The notes below the pieces were generated by a model that saw only the letters and a list, made by a program, of their open reading frames with translations, did not search any database and was not told where the DNA came from. The position numbers and the translations under genes were made by a program. A DNA stretch of 64,000 nt from Roseateles puraquae. GTDB taxonomy: Bacteria; Pseudomonadota; Gammaproteobacteria; Burkholderiales; Burkholderiaceae_C. Where the stretch lies: positions 91,766 to 155,765 of the forward strand of contig NZ_NISI01000012.1 of assembly GCF_002205845.1 (NCBI RefSeq), given 5' to 3'. Shown piece by piece: positions 37,049-46,688 of the stretch; position 1 is the stretch's first letter; each line of letters begins with the position of its first letter.

Positions 37049-39183
37049 ACCCCGTCCGCGAGGCCAGTCCCGCACTGCCTCGCAACACCGAGGTGCCGTC
37101 ATCCCTGATCGGCGCCCTCCTGGAAGGCCTGCCCGAACCGGCATGGCTGGTGGATGGCGACAGCCTCACGGTCTCGGTGATCAACCGCGCGGCCCTGCGG
37201 CTGCTGGGGCTCAAGCCTGAACGCGCGCTCGGCCAGTCGCCGGCGGCGCTGTGCGGCTCCCTCGAAGACGAAGCCTTCTGGCAAGGCGCCTCGCGAGACC
37301 CGTTCGCGCGCATCCGCTCCGACACCGTGCTGACCCACAGCGACGGCCAGCCGCGGTGGGTCAGCCGCAGCATCAGCCCCGTGCACACGCCGGGGGGCGC
37401 CCGTTACTGGCTGGTGCTGCTGCACGACCAGACCCGCCGCCGCCGTGCCGAGGCCGAGCGCGAGACGCTGCTGGCCGAGCTGCGTGCCACGCTCGAATCC
37501 ACCGCCGACGGCATCCTCGTGGTCGACCTCAGCGGCCGGGTGCGTAGCTTCAACCGGCGCTTTGCCAAGCTCTGGGGGCTGCCCGGCGGGCTGACGCACG
37601 AGCCGGGTGACGCCGGCATCTGGCTCAGCCTGCAGCGCGTGATGCGCGACGGGGAGCAGTACCGGCTGCGCATCGAGGCCCTGCTGGATGCGCCGCTGAT
37701 GCGTTCCAGCGACGTCCTGCGCCTGGCTGACGGCCGCGTGCTGGAGCAGGTGTCCCTGCCCCAGATGAGCCGCGGCGAGCCCATTGGGCGGGTGTTCTCC
37801 TTCCGCGACTTGAGCGAAAAGCTGGCTGCCCACCAGCGCATCGAGGAGCTCGGCCGTTCCGACGTGCTGACGGGCGCTCCCAATCGCCGCGCGCTGGCCG
37901 ATCGCATCGTGCAACTGATGGCCGCCGTCGAGACGGGCGAGCCTTCGCCCGTCTTTGCGCTGCTGCACCTGGACCTGGACCGCTTCAAGCAGATCAACGA
38001 CACCCTCGGCCACAGCTACGGTGACCGCGTGCTGCGAGAGGTGGTGGAGCGGCTGCGCGGCGCGGTTGGCGCCAACGACACGCTGGCCCGCCTGGGCGGC
38101 GACGAGTTCGCCCTGCTGGTGGACGGCGCGCAGATGTTCGAGGCCGAGGCGGCGGCGCGGCGCGTCCAGCAGGTGCTGGCCGAACCCTTCACCTTCGACA
38201 CCCTGAGCTTCACCGTCACTGCCAGCTGTGGCGTGGCGCTGTACCCGGGCGACGGCGGCACGCCGGACGAACTCATGGCGAGCGCCGAGCGCGCGATGCA
38301 CTGGGTGAAGGAAAGCGGCCGCGCGGGCTTTCGCTTCCATGTGCCCCGCAAGGAAGTCGACCTGCTCTACCGCATGCGGCTGGACCACGACATGCGCCAG
38401 GCGCTGGCCCAGGGGCGCTTCCGGTTGCATTACCAGCCCCAGGTGGAGCTGGGCAGCGACCGCGTCATCGGCGCCGAGGCCCTGATCCGCTGGCGCGATC
38501 CGCAGCGTGGCGAGATCTCGCCGGCCGAGTTCATCCCGCTGGCTGAGGAAAGCGGCTTCGTCGTCGCCATCGGCGACTGGGTGCTGCGCGAGGCCGTGGC
38601 CCAGGCCGCGCACTGGCTCAGCCGTGGCCTGCGCATGCCGGTGGCGGTGAACGTCTCGGCCCTGCAGTTCCAGCAGGCGCATTTCGTGCAGACCGTCGCT
38701 GACGCGCTGCGGGAGTCCATGCTGCCGGCCAGCATGCTGGAGCTGGAGCTGACCGAAGGCGTGCTGCTGGGCGATGCCGACGAAGCCCTCAAGCGCATGC
38801 AGGCTCTGGATGCGCTGGGGGTGACCTTGTCCATCGACGACTTCGGCACCGGCTACTCGTCGCTGGCCTACCTCAAGCGCTTCCCGATCCGGCGCCTGAA
38901 GATCGACCGCAGCTTTGTGCAAGGCCTGCCAGGCGATGCGAGCGATGTCGGCATCGCGAATGCCATCGTGCAGATGGGGCGGGCGCTGGGCCTGCAGGTC
39001 ATCGCCGAAGGCGTCGAGACCGAAGCCCAGCGGGATTTCCTCGCCCAGGCCGGCTGCCATGAATTCCAGGGCTTCCTGTTCGCACGGCCGCTGCGTCCGG
39101 ACGAATTCGAGCAGCGTGTGCGCCCCCGCCGGCATGTGGTGGATGCCGCCGTCTCCGGCTGGCTCGGATTGGCCAACGGCTGA
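37045..39183 (+). CDS. PAS-PAS-GGDEF-EAL cyclic di-GMP protein
   Basis: A 712-residue cytoplasmic protein started by a GTG overlapping the HD-GYP stop. Two PAS domains (about 20-130 and 140-260: LLEGLPEPAWLVDGD; ATLESTADGILVVDLSGR) precede GGDEF (ARLGGDEFALLV, with GAND where an inhibitory RxxD would be) and EAL (GAEALIRWRDP, VNVSALQF, ELTEGVLLG, IDDFGTGYSSLAYL, LKIDRSFV, EFQGFLFARP). Both enzyme motifs are complete. Coupling to an HD-GYP gene places up to three cyclic di-GMP activities under one transcript. Confidence 0.93.
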   Translation: MNPVREASPALPRNTEVPSSLIGALLEGLPEPAWLVDGDSLTVSVINRAALRLLGLKPERALGQSPAALCGSLEDEAFWQGASRDPFARIRSDTVLTHSDGQPRWVSRSISPVHTPGGARYWLVLLHDQTRRRRAEAERETLLAELRATLESTADGILVVDLSGRVRSFNRRFAKLWGLPGGLTHEPGDAGIWLSLQRVMRDGEQYRLRIEALLDAPLMRSSDVLRLADGRVLEQVSLPQMSRGEPIGRVFSFRDLSEKLAAHQRIEELGRSDVLTGAPNRRALADRIVQLMAAVETGEPSPVFALLHLDLDRFKQINDTLGHSYGDRVLREVVERLRGAVGANDTLARLGGDEFALLVDGAQMFEAEAAARRVQQVLAEPFTFDTLSFTVTASCGVALYPGDGGTPDELMASAERAMHWVKESGRAGFRFHVPRKEVDLLYRMRLDHDMRQALAQGRFRLHYQPQVELGSDRVIGAEALIRWRDPQRGEISPAEFIPLAEESGFVVAIGDWVLREAVAQAAHWLSRGLRMPVAVNVSALQFQQAHFVQTVADALRESMLPASMLELELTEGVLLGDADEALKRMQALDALGVTLSIDDFGTGYSSLAYLKRFPIRRLKIDRSFVQGLPGDASDVGIANAIVQMGRALGLQVIAEGVETEAQRDFLAQAGCHEFQGFLFARPLRPDEFEQRVRPRRHVVDAAVSGWLGLANG

Positions 39184-39218
39184 CACCACGAGCAGCCGGC
39201 GGCGCGCACAATCGGCGC

Positions 39219-39542
39219 ATGCTCTACTGCTTCAAATCCAAGGCTGCGGCCGATGTGATCATGATGGCCGACTCGGCCGAGGCGGTGCTCCGCCTGATGG
39301 GCCGCGACCCGTCACCCCAGGGCATCCTCGTGTCGGCGGAGCTCGCGGGCTATATCCAGAAGCTGGAGGCCGGTGTGGCTGACGACGAAGCGCAGTTCCA
39401 GCGCGCCGTCGACGAAGCCGTGGCTGCCGGTCAGCCGGCGCCGCGGCGTCAAGGCGTGACGCTGCGCCAGCGCGCCTGGCCGCTGCGTGACCTGATGCAG
39501 CGCAGCCTGAAGGAAGGCGCCGACGTCGTCTGGGGCGTCTAG
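39219..39542 (+). CDS. DUF1840 family protein
   Basis: A 107-residue soluble protein of the DUF1840 family, common in betaproteobacteria: MLYCFKSKAAADVIMMADSA, LRLMGRDPSPQGILVSAEL and WPLRDLMQRSLKEGADVVWGV. Function unknown. The stop TAG shares a base with the next start. CACAAT at 39207-39212 ends six bases before the ATG, with no ribosome site, which suggests leaderless transcription. Confidence 0.87.
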   Translation: MLYCFKSKAAADVIMMADSAEAVLRLMGRDPSPQGILVSAELAGYIQKLEAGVADDEAQFQRAVDEAVAAGQPAPRRQGVTLRQRAWPLRDLMQRSLKEGADVVWGV

Positions 39543-40186
39543 TGCTGGACAACGCCACACGACTGATCGTCATACGCCACGGCGAGACCACCTGGAACCG
39601 CGCCACGCGCATCCAGGGTCACACCGACATCCCGCTGAGCGCGCTGGGCCTGGCCCAGGCTGAGCGGCTGGCCCAGGCGCTGGCCGATGAGCCCTTGGCC
39701 GCCATCTATGCCAGCGACCTCAGCCGCGCCCGCCAGACGGCCGAGGCGCTGGCGGCCGTCCATGGCCTGCCGGTTCGACAAGACCGTGGGCTGCGCGAGC
39801 GCGCCTTCGGGCGCTTCGAAGGCCTGAGCTGGCAGGAGATCGATCAGGGTTACCCCGAGGAGGCGGCGCGCTGGCGTCGCCGGGAGCCGGACTTCCCGGT
39901 CGGCGGGGGCGAGAGCCTGGTTGACTTCAGCGCGCGCTGCCTGGCCGCGGCCCAGCGGGCTGCCGCTGCGCACCCCGGGCAAAGCATCGCGCTGGTGGCG
40001 CACGGCGGCGTGCTGGACTGCCTCTACCGCGCCGCCACCCGGGTGGCGCTGGATGCACCACGCAGCTGGCAACTCGGCAACGCGACCATCAACCGGCTGC
40101 TGGCGACCCCCGACGGCTTCACGCTCGTGGGCTGGAATGACGATCAGCACCTGGCCGGCTTGAGTGCCGACGACATCGCGGCCTGA
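39542..40186 (+). CDS. histidine phosphatase (phosphoglycerate mutase-like)
   Basis: A 214-residue phosphatase of the cofactor-dependent mutase superfamily. The phospho-acceptor is in RLIVIRHGETTWNRATRIQG, and the second His box is ALVAHGGVLDCLYR. The GxYxSDLSRARQTAE pattern is present as AIYASDLSRARQTAEAL. The gene is usually annotated as gpmB or cobC type; the natural substrate cannot be told from sequence. It starts at a GTG overlapping the DUF1840 stop, so the two are coupled. Confidence 0.88.
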   Translation: MLDNATRLIVIRHGETTWNRATRIQGHTDIPLSALGLAQAERLAQALADEPLAAIYASDLSRARQTAEALAAVHGLPVRQDRGLRERAFGRFEGLSWQEIDQGYPEEAARWRRREPDFPVGGGESLVDFSARCLAAAQRAAAAHPGQSIALVAHGGVLDCLYRAATRVALDAPRSWQLGNATINRLLATPDGFTLVGWNDDQHLAGLSADDIAA

Positions 40187-40266
40187 GTTCGAGACGCCGT
40201 TTCAGCGCTGTCATTGAACTGTTGCATCCGCGCGTCGCTCCTGTCGGGTGTGGCAAAAGCCGCTCC

Positions 40267-40272
40267 TATACT
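40267..40272 (+). promoter_or_regulatory. -10 element for the porin gene
   Basis: TATACT lies 64 bases before the porin ATG at 40337. The -35 region (around 40244) is weak. A GAAAAGG ribosome site at 40324-40330 precedes the ATG by six bases. Confidence 0.55.
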
Positions 40273-40336
40273 GGCCGCCACTGTCCTTCAAGGCAGGGCT
40301 GAAAAGCCCCGTCCAACCCTACTGAAAAGGCAAACG

Positions 40337-41296
40337 ATGAAAAAGATCGCTCTCGTCGCCGCTCTGGCTGCTACCGCTGCCGCTCCGGCCTTCGCACAAA
40401 GCGTCACCCTGTGGGGTCGCCTGAACACCACGGTCGAAAGCCAGAAGATCGGCTCCCTGGACCGCAAGATGGTCCTGCAGAACAACAACTCGCGTCTGGG
40501 CCTGAAGGGTTCGGAAGACCTGGGCGGCGGCCTGAAGGTCAGCTTCAACCTGGAGCACGGTTTCGAGAGCGACACCGGCGCTGCCAGCGGCGGCACCACC
40601 TTCTGGAACCGTCAGTCGAACGTCGAACTGAGCGGCTCCTTCGGCGCCGTGCGTCTGGGCAAGTGGTTCCCGGGTTCCTACTTCGCCGTGCCTGACTACG
40701 TCAGCATGCACAACCACGACACCGGCACGTCGTCGGACGCGCTGTACGCCTACGGCGACTTCCCGTCGTCGAACAAGGTGGCCTACTTCACCCCGACCGT
40801 CGGTGGCTTCTCCTCCGAGCTGTCCGTGACCGCTGGCGAAGGCACCACCAAGCGCTCGCTGGACGCCGCCGTCAACTACGACATGGGCCCGGCCCACGCC
40901 GGCTTCGGCTACCAGAAGAAGGGTGACTTCAACCAGTTCGCCGTCCGCGGCCTGTACGAATTCGGTCCTCTGGTCCTGGGTGGCTACATCCAGCGCGCCG
41001 AGAACACCTTCGGTGGTGTGAAGAAGAACTGGAACGTGTGGCGCGCCTCCGGCATGTACGTCGTCGGCCAGTCCGAGTTCCACCTGAACTTCGGCAAGGC
41101 TGACAACATCAACGTCAACGACGGCGCCAAGCAGCTGACCGTGGGCTACAACTACAACCTGAGCAAGCGCACCAAGGTGTACGGCTTCTGGACCAAGGTT
41201 GACAACCAGGCTGCCGGCACGTACTTCCCCGTCAGCGGCATGAAGGCTGGCCAAGATTTCTCGTCGCTGGCCGCTGGTATCCGCCACAACTTCTGA
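40337..41296 (+). CDS. Gram-negative general porin
   Basis: A 319-residue outer-membrane beta-barrel. The signal peptide (MKKIALVAALAATAAAPAFAQS) is cleaved after AFA. The barrel starts SVTLWGRLNTTVE, has ELSGSFGAVRLGKWFPGSYF (a typical porin-4 turn), alternating aromatic strands, and ends in RHNF with the C-terminal Phe needed for BAM-dependent assembly. It is close to the Omp32/OmpC-type porins of Burkholderiales and would form a trimer. The ATG is supported by the ribosome site at 40324-40330. A terminator follows. Confidence 0.93.
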   Translation: MKKIALVAALAATAAAPAFAQSVTLWGRLNTTVESQKIGSLDRKMVLQNNNSRLGLKGSEDLGGGLKVSFNLEHGFESDTGAASGGTTFWNRQSNVELSGSFGAVRLGKWFPGSYFAVPDYVSMHNHDTGTSSDALYAYGDFPSSNKVAYFTPTVGGFSSELSVTAGEGTTKRSLDAAVNYDMGPAHAGFGYQKKGDFNQFAVRGLYEFGPLVLGGYIQRAENTFGGVKKNWNVWRASGMYVVGQSEFHLNFGKADNINVNDGAKQLTVGYNYNLSKRTKVYGFWTKVDNQAAGTYFPVSGMKAGQDFSSLAAGIRHNF

Positions 41297-41315
41297 TCCT
41301 CGCGATCTGAAGCAG

Positions 41316-41342
41316 AAAAGCGCCCCGCGGGGCGCTTTTTTC
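41316..41342 (+). terminator. Rho-independent terminator of the porin
   Basis: GCGCCCC (41320-41326) pairs with GGGGCGC (41329-41335) around a two-base turn, preceded by AAAA and followed by TTTTTT (41336-41341). It stands between the porin and the convergent ruvB gene and may serve both. Confidence 0.85.
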
Positions 41343-41385
41343 ATGGCCGTTTGGGCCTGGTGTTTTGCACCCGCTCCGGCCGCAC

Positions 41386-42447
41386 TCACTCCGAAAACAG
41401 ATCGCCCCGGCTCGGCGGTGCCAGCCCCAGGTGGCGCCAGGCCGCCAGGGTTGCCACCCGGCCGCGCGGCGTGCGCTGCAGAAAGCCTTGCTGGATCAGA
41501 TAGGGCTCGATCACGTCTTCGATCGTGCCGGCCTCTTCGCCAATCGCCGCCGCCACGTTCTCTAGGCCGACCGGCCCGCCGTCGAAACGGTGCACCACGG
41601 CTTCGAGGAACTTGCGGTCCATCAGGTCGAAACCCTGCGGGTCGACGTCCAGCATGGCCAGCGCCTTGTCGGCGATGCCGGCCACGATGCGGCCGTCACC
41701 TTTCACCTCGGCATAGTCGCGCACACGGCGCAGCAGCCGGTTGGCGATCCGCGGGGTGCCGCGCGAGCGGCGGGCGATCTCCAGCGCGCCGTCGGGGTCG
41801 ATGGGGGCGCCCAGCAGCCCGGCGGAGCGCGTCACGATGCGCTGCAACTCAGCCGGCGTGTAGAACTCCAGCCGCGCAACGATGCCGAAGCGGTCGCGCA
41901 GCGGGTTGGTCAGCATGCCGGCGCGGGTGGTGGCACCGACCAGCGTGAAGGGCTGCAGGTCGAGCTTGATCGAGCGCGCCGCCGGGCCTTCGCCGATCAT
42001 GATGTCGATCTGGTAGTCCTCCAGTGCCGGGTACAGGATCTCCTCGACGACCGGGCTCAACCGGTGGATCTCATCAATGAAGAGGACGTCGTTCTTCTCG
42101 AGGTTGGTGAGGATGGCTGCCAGGTCCTTGGGCTTTTCGAGCACCGGGCCGGAGGTCTGGCGCAGGTTCACCCCGAGTTCCGCTGCGATGATGTGCGACA
42201 GCGTCGTCTTGCCCAGGCCCGGCGGGCCGAACAGCAGCACGTGGTCCAGCGCTTCATGGCGCTTGCGGGCAGCACCGATGAAGATCTCGAGCTGTTCGCG
42301 GGCCTTGCTCTGGCCGACGTAGTCGTCCAGCAACTTGGGGCGCAGGGCGCGCTCCAGCGCCTCTTCGCGGCTGGACTCGGGCGCGGTGCTGACGATGCGC
42401 GGCGCCGGGGCGAAGTCATCGCCGAACTTGTCCGTCTGGATGCTCAT
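41386..42447 (-). CDS. ruvB: Holliday junction branch migration helicase RuvB
   Basis: A 353-residue AAA+ ATPase with N-terminal [19 protein letters not shown], Walker A ([14 protein letters not shown]), Walker B ([16 protein letters not shown]), sensor segment [26 protein letters not shown] and the C-terminal winged helix (GYIRRTPRGR type: [12 protein letters not shown]). It drives branch migration of Holliday junctions together with RuvA. The gene is ten bases downstream of ruvA. Confidence 0.97.
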   Translation of the reverse strand: MSIQTDKFGDDFAPAPRIVSTAPESSREEALERALRPKLLDDYVGQSKAREQLEIFIGAARKRHEALDHVLLFGPPGLGKTTLSHIIAAELGVNLRQTSGPVLEKPKDLAAILTNLEKNDVLFIDEIHRLSPVVEEILYPALEDYQIDIMIGEGPAARSIKLDLQPFTLVGATTRAGMLTNPLRDRFGIVARLEFYTPAELQRIVTRSAGLLGAPIDPDGALEIARRSRGTPRIANRLLRRVRDYAEVKGDGRIVAGIADKALAMLDVDPQGFDLMDRKFLEAVVHRFDGGPVGLENVAAAIGEEAGTIEDVIEPYLIQQGFLQRTPRGRVATLAAWRHLGLAPPSRGDLFSE

Positions 42448-42457
42448 GGCAGGCGGC

Positions 42458-43027
42458 TCACGACAGCTTCTTCAGCGCCAGCTTGATGCCGTCGCTGACA
42501 CCCACATCCGCCGGCAGGGCCTTCAGCGCCGCGGCGGCGTCCTTCTCGCTGTAGCCGAGGGCCACCAGGGCCTGGAGGATATCGGCTTGCGCATCGTTGG
42601 CCACCGTGGCGGGCAGGGCGAGATCCGGCCCGAGCTTGCCCTTGAGCTCCAGCAGCAGCCGCTCGGCGGTCTTCTTGCCGATGCCGGGCACCTTGGTCAG
42701 GCGGCCGGCTTCCTGGCGCGTGACGGCCTGGGCCAGTTCCGCCACCGACAGGCCTGACAACAGGCCGAGCGCCATCTTGGGCCCGATGCCGCTGATCTTG
42801 ATGAGCTGGCGGAAGGTGGCGCGTTCTTCCTGGGTCAGGAAGCCGAACAGCTGGTGAGCGTCCTCGCGCACGACGAGGTGTGTCAGCAGGACCGCGCGTT
42901 CGCCCAGGCCGCCGAGGTTGAAGAAGGTGCTCATGGGCACGTCGACCTCGTAGCCGACGCCGCCCACGTCGATCACCACCTGCGGCGGTGTTTTCTCGGC
43001 AATGACGCCGCTGAGTCGTCCAATCAT
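42458..43027 (-). CDS. ruvA: Holliday junction branch migration complex subunit RuvA
   Basis: A 189-residue protein. The N-terminal OB fold ([35 protein letters not shown]), two helix-hairpin-helix motifs ([14 protein letters not shown] and [20 protein letters not shown]), and a C-terminal UBA-like domain ([23 protein letters not shown]) complete the RuvA architecture. It binds the four-way junction and loads RuvB. The complement has GATAAT (43034-43039) six bases before the ATG with no ribosome site, so the ruvAB transcript may be leaderless. Confidence 0.96.
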   Translation of the reverse strand: MIGRLSGVIAEKTPPQVVIDVGGVGYEVDVPMSTFFNLGGLGERAVLLTHLVVREDAHQLFGFLTQEERATFRQLIKISGIGPKMALGLLSGLSVAELAQAVTRQEAGRLTKVPGIGKKTAERLLLELKGKLGPDLALPATVANDAQADILQALVALGYSEKDAAAALKALPADVGVSDGIKLALKKLS

Positions 43028-43054
43028 CGGCCCATTATCCGGGCCGCCTCGACT

Positions 43055-43708
43055 TCAGTTGCGACCGAACAAACCCAGGCGCTGGGCTTCCAGGGCCGCC
43101 TCGGCACGCGAGCTCACATTGAGCTTGCGGTAGATCTGCTTCACGTAGTCGGCAATCGTGTGGCGCGACAGGCCCAGCTGCACGCCGATCTCGGGCAGCG
43201 TGAAACCCTTGGCCACGCGCAGCAGCACCTCGGTCTCTCGGTCGGTCAGCGAGACTTCGTGCAGCAGTGCCTGCGAGCTGGGCTTGGCCTGGGCGGCGAA
43301 GTAGGCGATGACCTTGCGGGCGATGGACGGCGACAGCGGCGGCTCGCCCTGGCTCATGCGCTGCAGCTGTTCGACCAGCAGCTCGCGCGACTGCTCCTTC
43401 AGCAGGTAGCCAAAGGCGCCGGCCTGCAGCGCGGGGAAGAGATGCTCATCGTCGTCATGGATGGTCACGATGACCGACTGCACCTCCGGCTGCTTCTCGC
43501 GCAGCGCCGCGATCACCTCCACGCCAGAGCCATCGGGCAGGCCCAGGTCCAGCAGGGCGAGCGTGAAGCGTTGGCCATTCACCAGGGACAGCGCGTCCTG
43601 CACCCGCGAGCATTCGGTGATCTGGGCGTTGGCGAATACCTGCTTGACCAGGGCCTTCAGCCAGGCGCGGATCTCCGGGATGTCTTCGAGCAGCAGGATG
43701 TGGTTCAT
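43055..43708 (-). CDS. NarL/FixJ-type response regulator
   Basis: A 217-residue regulator. The receiver domain (residues about 3-120) has the acidic pocket (LLEDIPE) and the phospho-acceptor Asp in ALLDLGLPDGSG with the conserved Lys in LLKEQ. A LuxR-type helix-turn-helix (LTDRETEVLLRVAKGFTLPEIGVQLGLSRHTIADYVKQIYRKL) lies at the C-terminus. It should be phosphorylated by the kinase encoded just upstream. The target genes are not identifiable. Confidence 0.93.
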   Translation of the reverse strand: MNHILLLEDIPEIRAWLKALVKQVFANAQITECSRVQDALSLVNGQRFTLALLDLGLPDGSGVEVIAALREKQPEVQSVIVTIHDDDEHLFPALQAGAFGYLLKEQSRELLVEQLQRMSQGEPPLSPSIARKVIAYFAAQAKPSSQALLHEVSLTDRETEVLLRVAKGFTLPEIGVQLGLSRHTIADYVKQIYRKLNVSSRAEAALEAQRLGLFGRN

Positions 43709-43772
43709 GGCAGGGCCTCGGGATACAGGGGCGGCAACAAGGGCAGCAACAAGCGCGTTCGCAGCGGCGAAA

Positions 43773-45185
43773 TCACAGCGGAATCGTCAGACGGATGACA
43801 GTACCCCAGCCGGGCCCGGATTCCACCAGGCATTGGCCATGCATTTGCTTGGCGCGTGATTTCATGCTCGCCATGCCGTGGCCTCTGTCCAACCTGCCGT
43901 CCAGTTCGGTGGGAATGCCGTTGCCGTTGTCCTGGATGGTCAGGATGAAATCGCCGTCCTGCACCGTGCTGGAAATGGTGGCGTGGGTGGCCGCGCTGTG
44001 CTTGATGATGTTGGAGACCGACTCGCGCAGGATGCGCGTGGTCTGCACGTAGGAGCGGGCCTGCAGCGTGTGCTCCACGTCTTCGGCCGGCGACTTCCAC
44101 TCCGCCAGGATATTGGCCTGGCCCAGCCGCGAGACGACCTCTGCGCGCCAGTCGCCCAGCGCGTCGATCAGATGCACCGGCTTGCCGGTCAGACCTCGCA
44201 CCGACAGGCGCATTTCTTCCAGGGCCTCGCGGGCGAGCGTGGAGATGCGGTCGGATTCGCTGGTGTGCACGATGGTCAGCAGCTTGGCGCCGAGGTCGTC
44301 GTGCAGGTCCGCAGCGATGCGCTTGCGCTCGCGCTCCGTCACCTGCTCGAGCTTCTGCTCAGCCAGTTGGCTGTGCGTGCGCTCCACCTCGGCGATGCGC
44401 TCGGCCATGCGCTGCTCGATGGCGCCGATGCGCCGCTCCGCGTCCAGCCTGGCCTGCGCCACGCCGTTGATCAGTTGCAGGCCCAGGGCCAGCATCAGCA
44501 CCGGCAGCAGCAGGCCCAGCCACGGCGAGGCCGTCCACCACAGCGATTCGCTGGTCGCGGCCAGCATGGTCTCGGCCAGCAGGGCCACCATGGTCGGTAG
44601 CAGCAGCCCCGCCATCAGCACGAAATCGCGGCGCAGGGCTTCGTCCGGCGTGGCCTGCAGCCTGGCCCGCCGCAGCCACAGCGCCCAGCCCATGGCCGCG
44701 ACGAGTTCCAGGCTCAGCACCGCATGCCAGATCGTGCCCAGCAGGCTGACCTGGATGCCTGCGAGCAGCAAGCTGGCCGGCACCACCAGGCACTGGATGA
44801 GCAGCGCGTGGTCGATCCAGCTGCGTTTCCAGTTCATCTGCCGCAGCAGGTACTGCACGCCGCACAGCACCAGCAGCGTCATCAGCAGGGGCCGCAGGCC
44901 TGACGCACCGGGGGCCGCCGCGGCACGCAGCACCACCCAGCTGAGCATCATGCCGGTCAGGAAGGTGGCGGGGCGCTCGCGCGAGTGCAGGCCGGAGATC
45001 AGCCCGACGATGGTGGCCATCAAGGCCAGCATGGCCGCCAGCCACGCATGCACGGTGGTGGCCCAGTACAAGCCAGGCGTCATGACCTGGGCCTGCGCCG
45101 TCGGGCAGAGCAGGGTCAGGGCGCACAAGAGAAACAGGGGCAGGCGCCGGGGCATGCCAGCCCTGGGCGCGAGGTTCAGCGTCAT
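43773..45185 (-). CDS. NarX/DesK-type sensor histidine kinase
   Basis: A 470-residue kinase from ATG 45185 (a second ATG 27 bases in is possible). A signal-like N-terminus ends near TAQAQ, then some seven or eight hydrophobic helices form a membrane sensor. A coiled-coil linker leads to a HisKA_3 dimerisation helix with the His in ADLHDDLGAKLL, and a degenerate-looking but recognisable HATPase region (ESVSNIIKHSAATHATIS, LTIQDNGNGIPTE, GHGMASMKSRA). It signals to the response regulator 64 bases downstream. CACAAT (45194-45199, complement) is eight bases before the ATG. Confidence 0.9.
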   Translation of the reverse strand: MTLNLAPRAGMPRRLPLFLLCALTLLCPTAQAQVMTPGLYWATTVHAWLAAMLALMATIVGLISGLHSRERPATFLTGMMLSWVVLRAAAAPGASGLRPLLMTLLVLCGVQYLLRQMNWKRSWIDHALLIQCLVVPASLLLAGIQVSLLGTIWHAVLSLELVAAMGWALWLRRARLQATPDEALRRDFVLMAGLLLPTMVALLAETMLAATSESLWWTASPWLGLLLPVLMLALGLQLINGVAQARLDAERRIGAIEQRMAERIAEVERTHSQLAEQKLEQVTERERKRIAADLHDDLGAKLLTIVHTSESDRISTLAREALEEMRLSVRGLTGKPVHLIDALGDWRAEVVSRLGQANILAEWKSPAEDVEHTLQARSYVQTTRILRESVSNIIKHSAATHATISSTVQDGDFILTIQDNGNGIPTELDGRLDRGHGMASMKSRAKQMHGQCLVESGPGWGTVIRLTIPL

Positions 45186-45270
45186 GGGGCGGCATTGTGC
45201 GGGAGGCCTTGACACTCGCGCGCCGGGGAATGCACCAGCGACAATCTCCACAACACTTTCATCAAGCACC

Positions 45271-46242
45271 GTGATCCTTCGCTTCACCCTCGAACCTGTC
45301 GACAACACCCGGCTGGCGCGCGTCTGCGGCAGCCTGGATGCTCACCTCCGCGAGATCGAGGCGGCGCTGGGCGTGAAGCTCACCCGGCGGGACGCGGAGT
45401 TCCGCGTCGACGGCGCCAAGACGGCCGCCGAGCGCACACGCAGCTTGCTGGAAGGCCTGTACGAGCGTGCCCGCCGTCCGCTCTCGGCCGAGACCCTGCA
45501 ACTGGCCCTCGTCGAGGCCAAGGCGCCCGTGACCGCACCGCGCGCCGAAGGCCATGAAGACACCAACGGCCCGCTGGTGTTGCGCACCCGCCGGGCCGAC
45601 CTGTCCGCCCGAACGCCCCGTCAGCACCAGTACCTGCAGCAGATCCTGTCGCATGACATCACCTTCGGCCTGGGCCCGGCGGGCACCGGCAAGACCTTCC
45701 TGGCCGTCGCCTGCGCGGTCGATGCCCTGGAGCGGGCCGCGGTGCAACGCATCATCCTGACGCGCCCGGCCGTCGAGGCCGGCGAGCGCCTGGGCTTCCT
45801 GCCCGGCGACCTGACGCAGAAGGTCGACCCCTACCTGCGCCCGCTCTACGACGCGCTGTACGACCTGCTGGGATTCGACCGCGTCACCAAGGCCTTCGAG
45901 AAAGGCCAGCTGGAGGTCGCGCCGCTGGCCTTCATGCGGGGCCGCACCCTGAACCACGCCTTTGTCATCCTGGACGAGGCGCAGAACACCACGCCCGAGC
46001 AGATGAAGATGTTCCTGACCCGCATCGGCTTCGGCAGCCGCTGTGTCGTCACCGGCGACACCAGCCAGATCGACCTGCCGCGCGGCGTGCAGTCCGGCCT
46101 CATCGACGCGGAGCGTGTGCTGGCCAAGGTCAAGGGCATCGCGATGACGCACTTCACAAGTGCCGACGTCGTGCGACACCCGCTGGTGGCACGCATCGTG
46201 GAAGCTTATGAGGCGCGTGCCAAGCGCGAAGGGAGAAATTGA
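45271..46242 (+). CDS. phoH: PhoH-like ATPase
   Basis: A 323-residue P-loop ATPase of the PhoH/YbeZ family. Walker A is [17 protein letters not shown] and Walker B is [13 protein letters not shown], with [21 protein letters not shown] and [19 protein letters not shown] as family motifs. An N-terminal KH-like segment precedes. The partner YbeY overlaps the stop by one base. Together they are linked to late steps of 16S rRNA maturation and ribosome quality control. The GTG at 45271 is the start; no stronger upstream start is seen. Divergent from the histidine kinase. Confidence 0.94.
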   Translation: MILRFTLEPVDNTRLARVCGSLDAHLREIEAALGVKLTRRDAEFRVDGAKTAAERTRSLLEGLYERARRPLSAETLQLALVEAKAPVTAPRAEGHEDTNGPLVLRTRRADLSARTPRQHQYLQQILSHDITFGLGPAGTGKTFLAVACAVDALERAAVQRIILTRPAVEAGERLGFLPGDLTQKVDPYLRPLYDALYDLLGFDRVTKAFEKGQLEVAPLAFMRGRTLNHAFVILDEAQNTTPEQMKMFLTRIGFGSRCVVTGDTSQIDLPRGVQSGLIDAERVLAKVKGIAMTHFTSADVVRHPLVARIVEAYEARAKREGRN

Positions 46243-46685
46243 TGAGCCGGCCCGAGTTGAGCCTGTCCCTGCAGTTCGCGGACCCGCGCCACCGCACGCT
46301 GCTGCCGCGCCACAAGGTGCAGCGCTACATCCGTGCGGCCCTGGAGTTGCCGGGCGAGATCGCGGTGCGCATCGTCGACGCCGAGGAAGGCCGCGCGCTG
46401 AACCGCGAGTACCGCGGCAAGGACTACGCCACCAATGTGCTCACCTTCGACTACGCGCACGAGCCGGTGGTGGGCGCCGACCTGGTCATCTGCGCGGAAG
46501 TCGTCGAGCGCGAGGCCACCGAGATGGGCATCCCGCTGCTGGACCACTACGCCCACATGCTGGTGCACGGCACCCTGCACGCCCAGGGTTATGACCACGA
46601 GGAAGACGACGAAGCCGCCTGCATGGAAGCCCGCGAGACCGAGATCCTCGCCGGCCTGGGCGTGCCTGACCCCTACGCCCGCTGA
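46242..46685 (+). CDS. ybeY: endoribonuclease YbeY
   Basis: A 147-residue metalloprotein with the histidine cluster [16 protein letters not shown] that binds zinc, and the family segment [20 protein letters not shown]. YbeY acts in 3' processing of 16S rRNA and ribosome quality control with PhoH. GGGAGA lies five bases before the ATG at 46242; an overlapping TTG at 46239 is rejected. The TGATG overlap couples it to phoH. Confidence 0.95.
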   Translation: MSRPELSLSLQFADPRHRTLLPRHKVQRYIRAALELPGEIAVRIVDAEEGRALNREYRGKDYATNVLTFDYAHEPVVGADLVICAEVVEREATEMGIPLLDHYAHMLVHGTLHAQGYDHEEDDEAACMEARETEILAGLGVPDPYAR

Positions 46686-46688
46686 ACC

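Noticed and set aside
35462..37144. A 560-codon minus-strand frame across the HD-GYP gene
   Set aside because: It overlaps a gene with clear HD motifs and reads as Ala/Gly/Arg/His-rich noise.
44068..45270. Upstream extension of phoH opposite the histidine kinase
   Set aside because: Ser/Arg-rich translation with no domain; phoH begins at the GTG at 45271.
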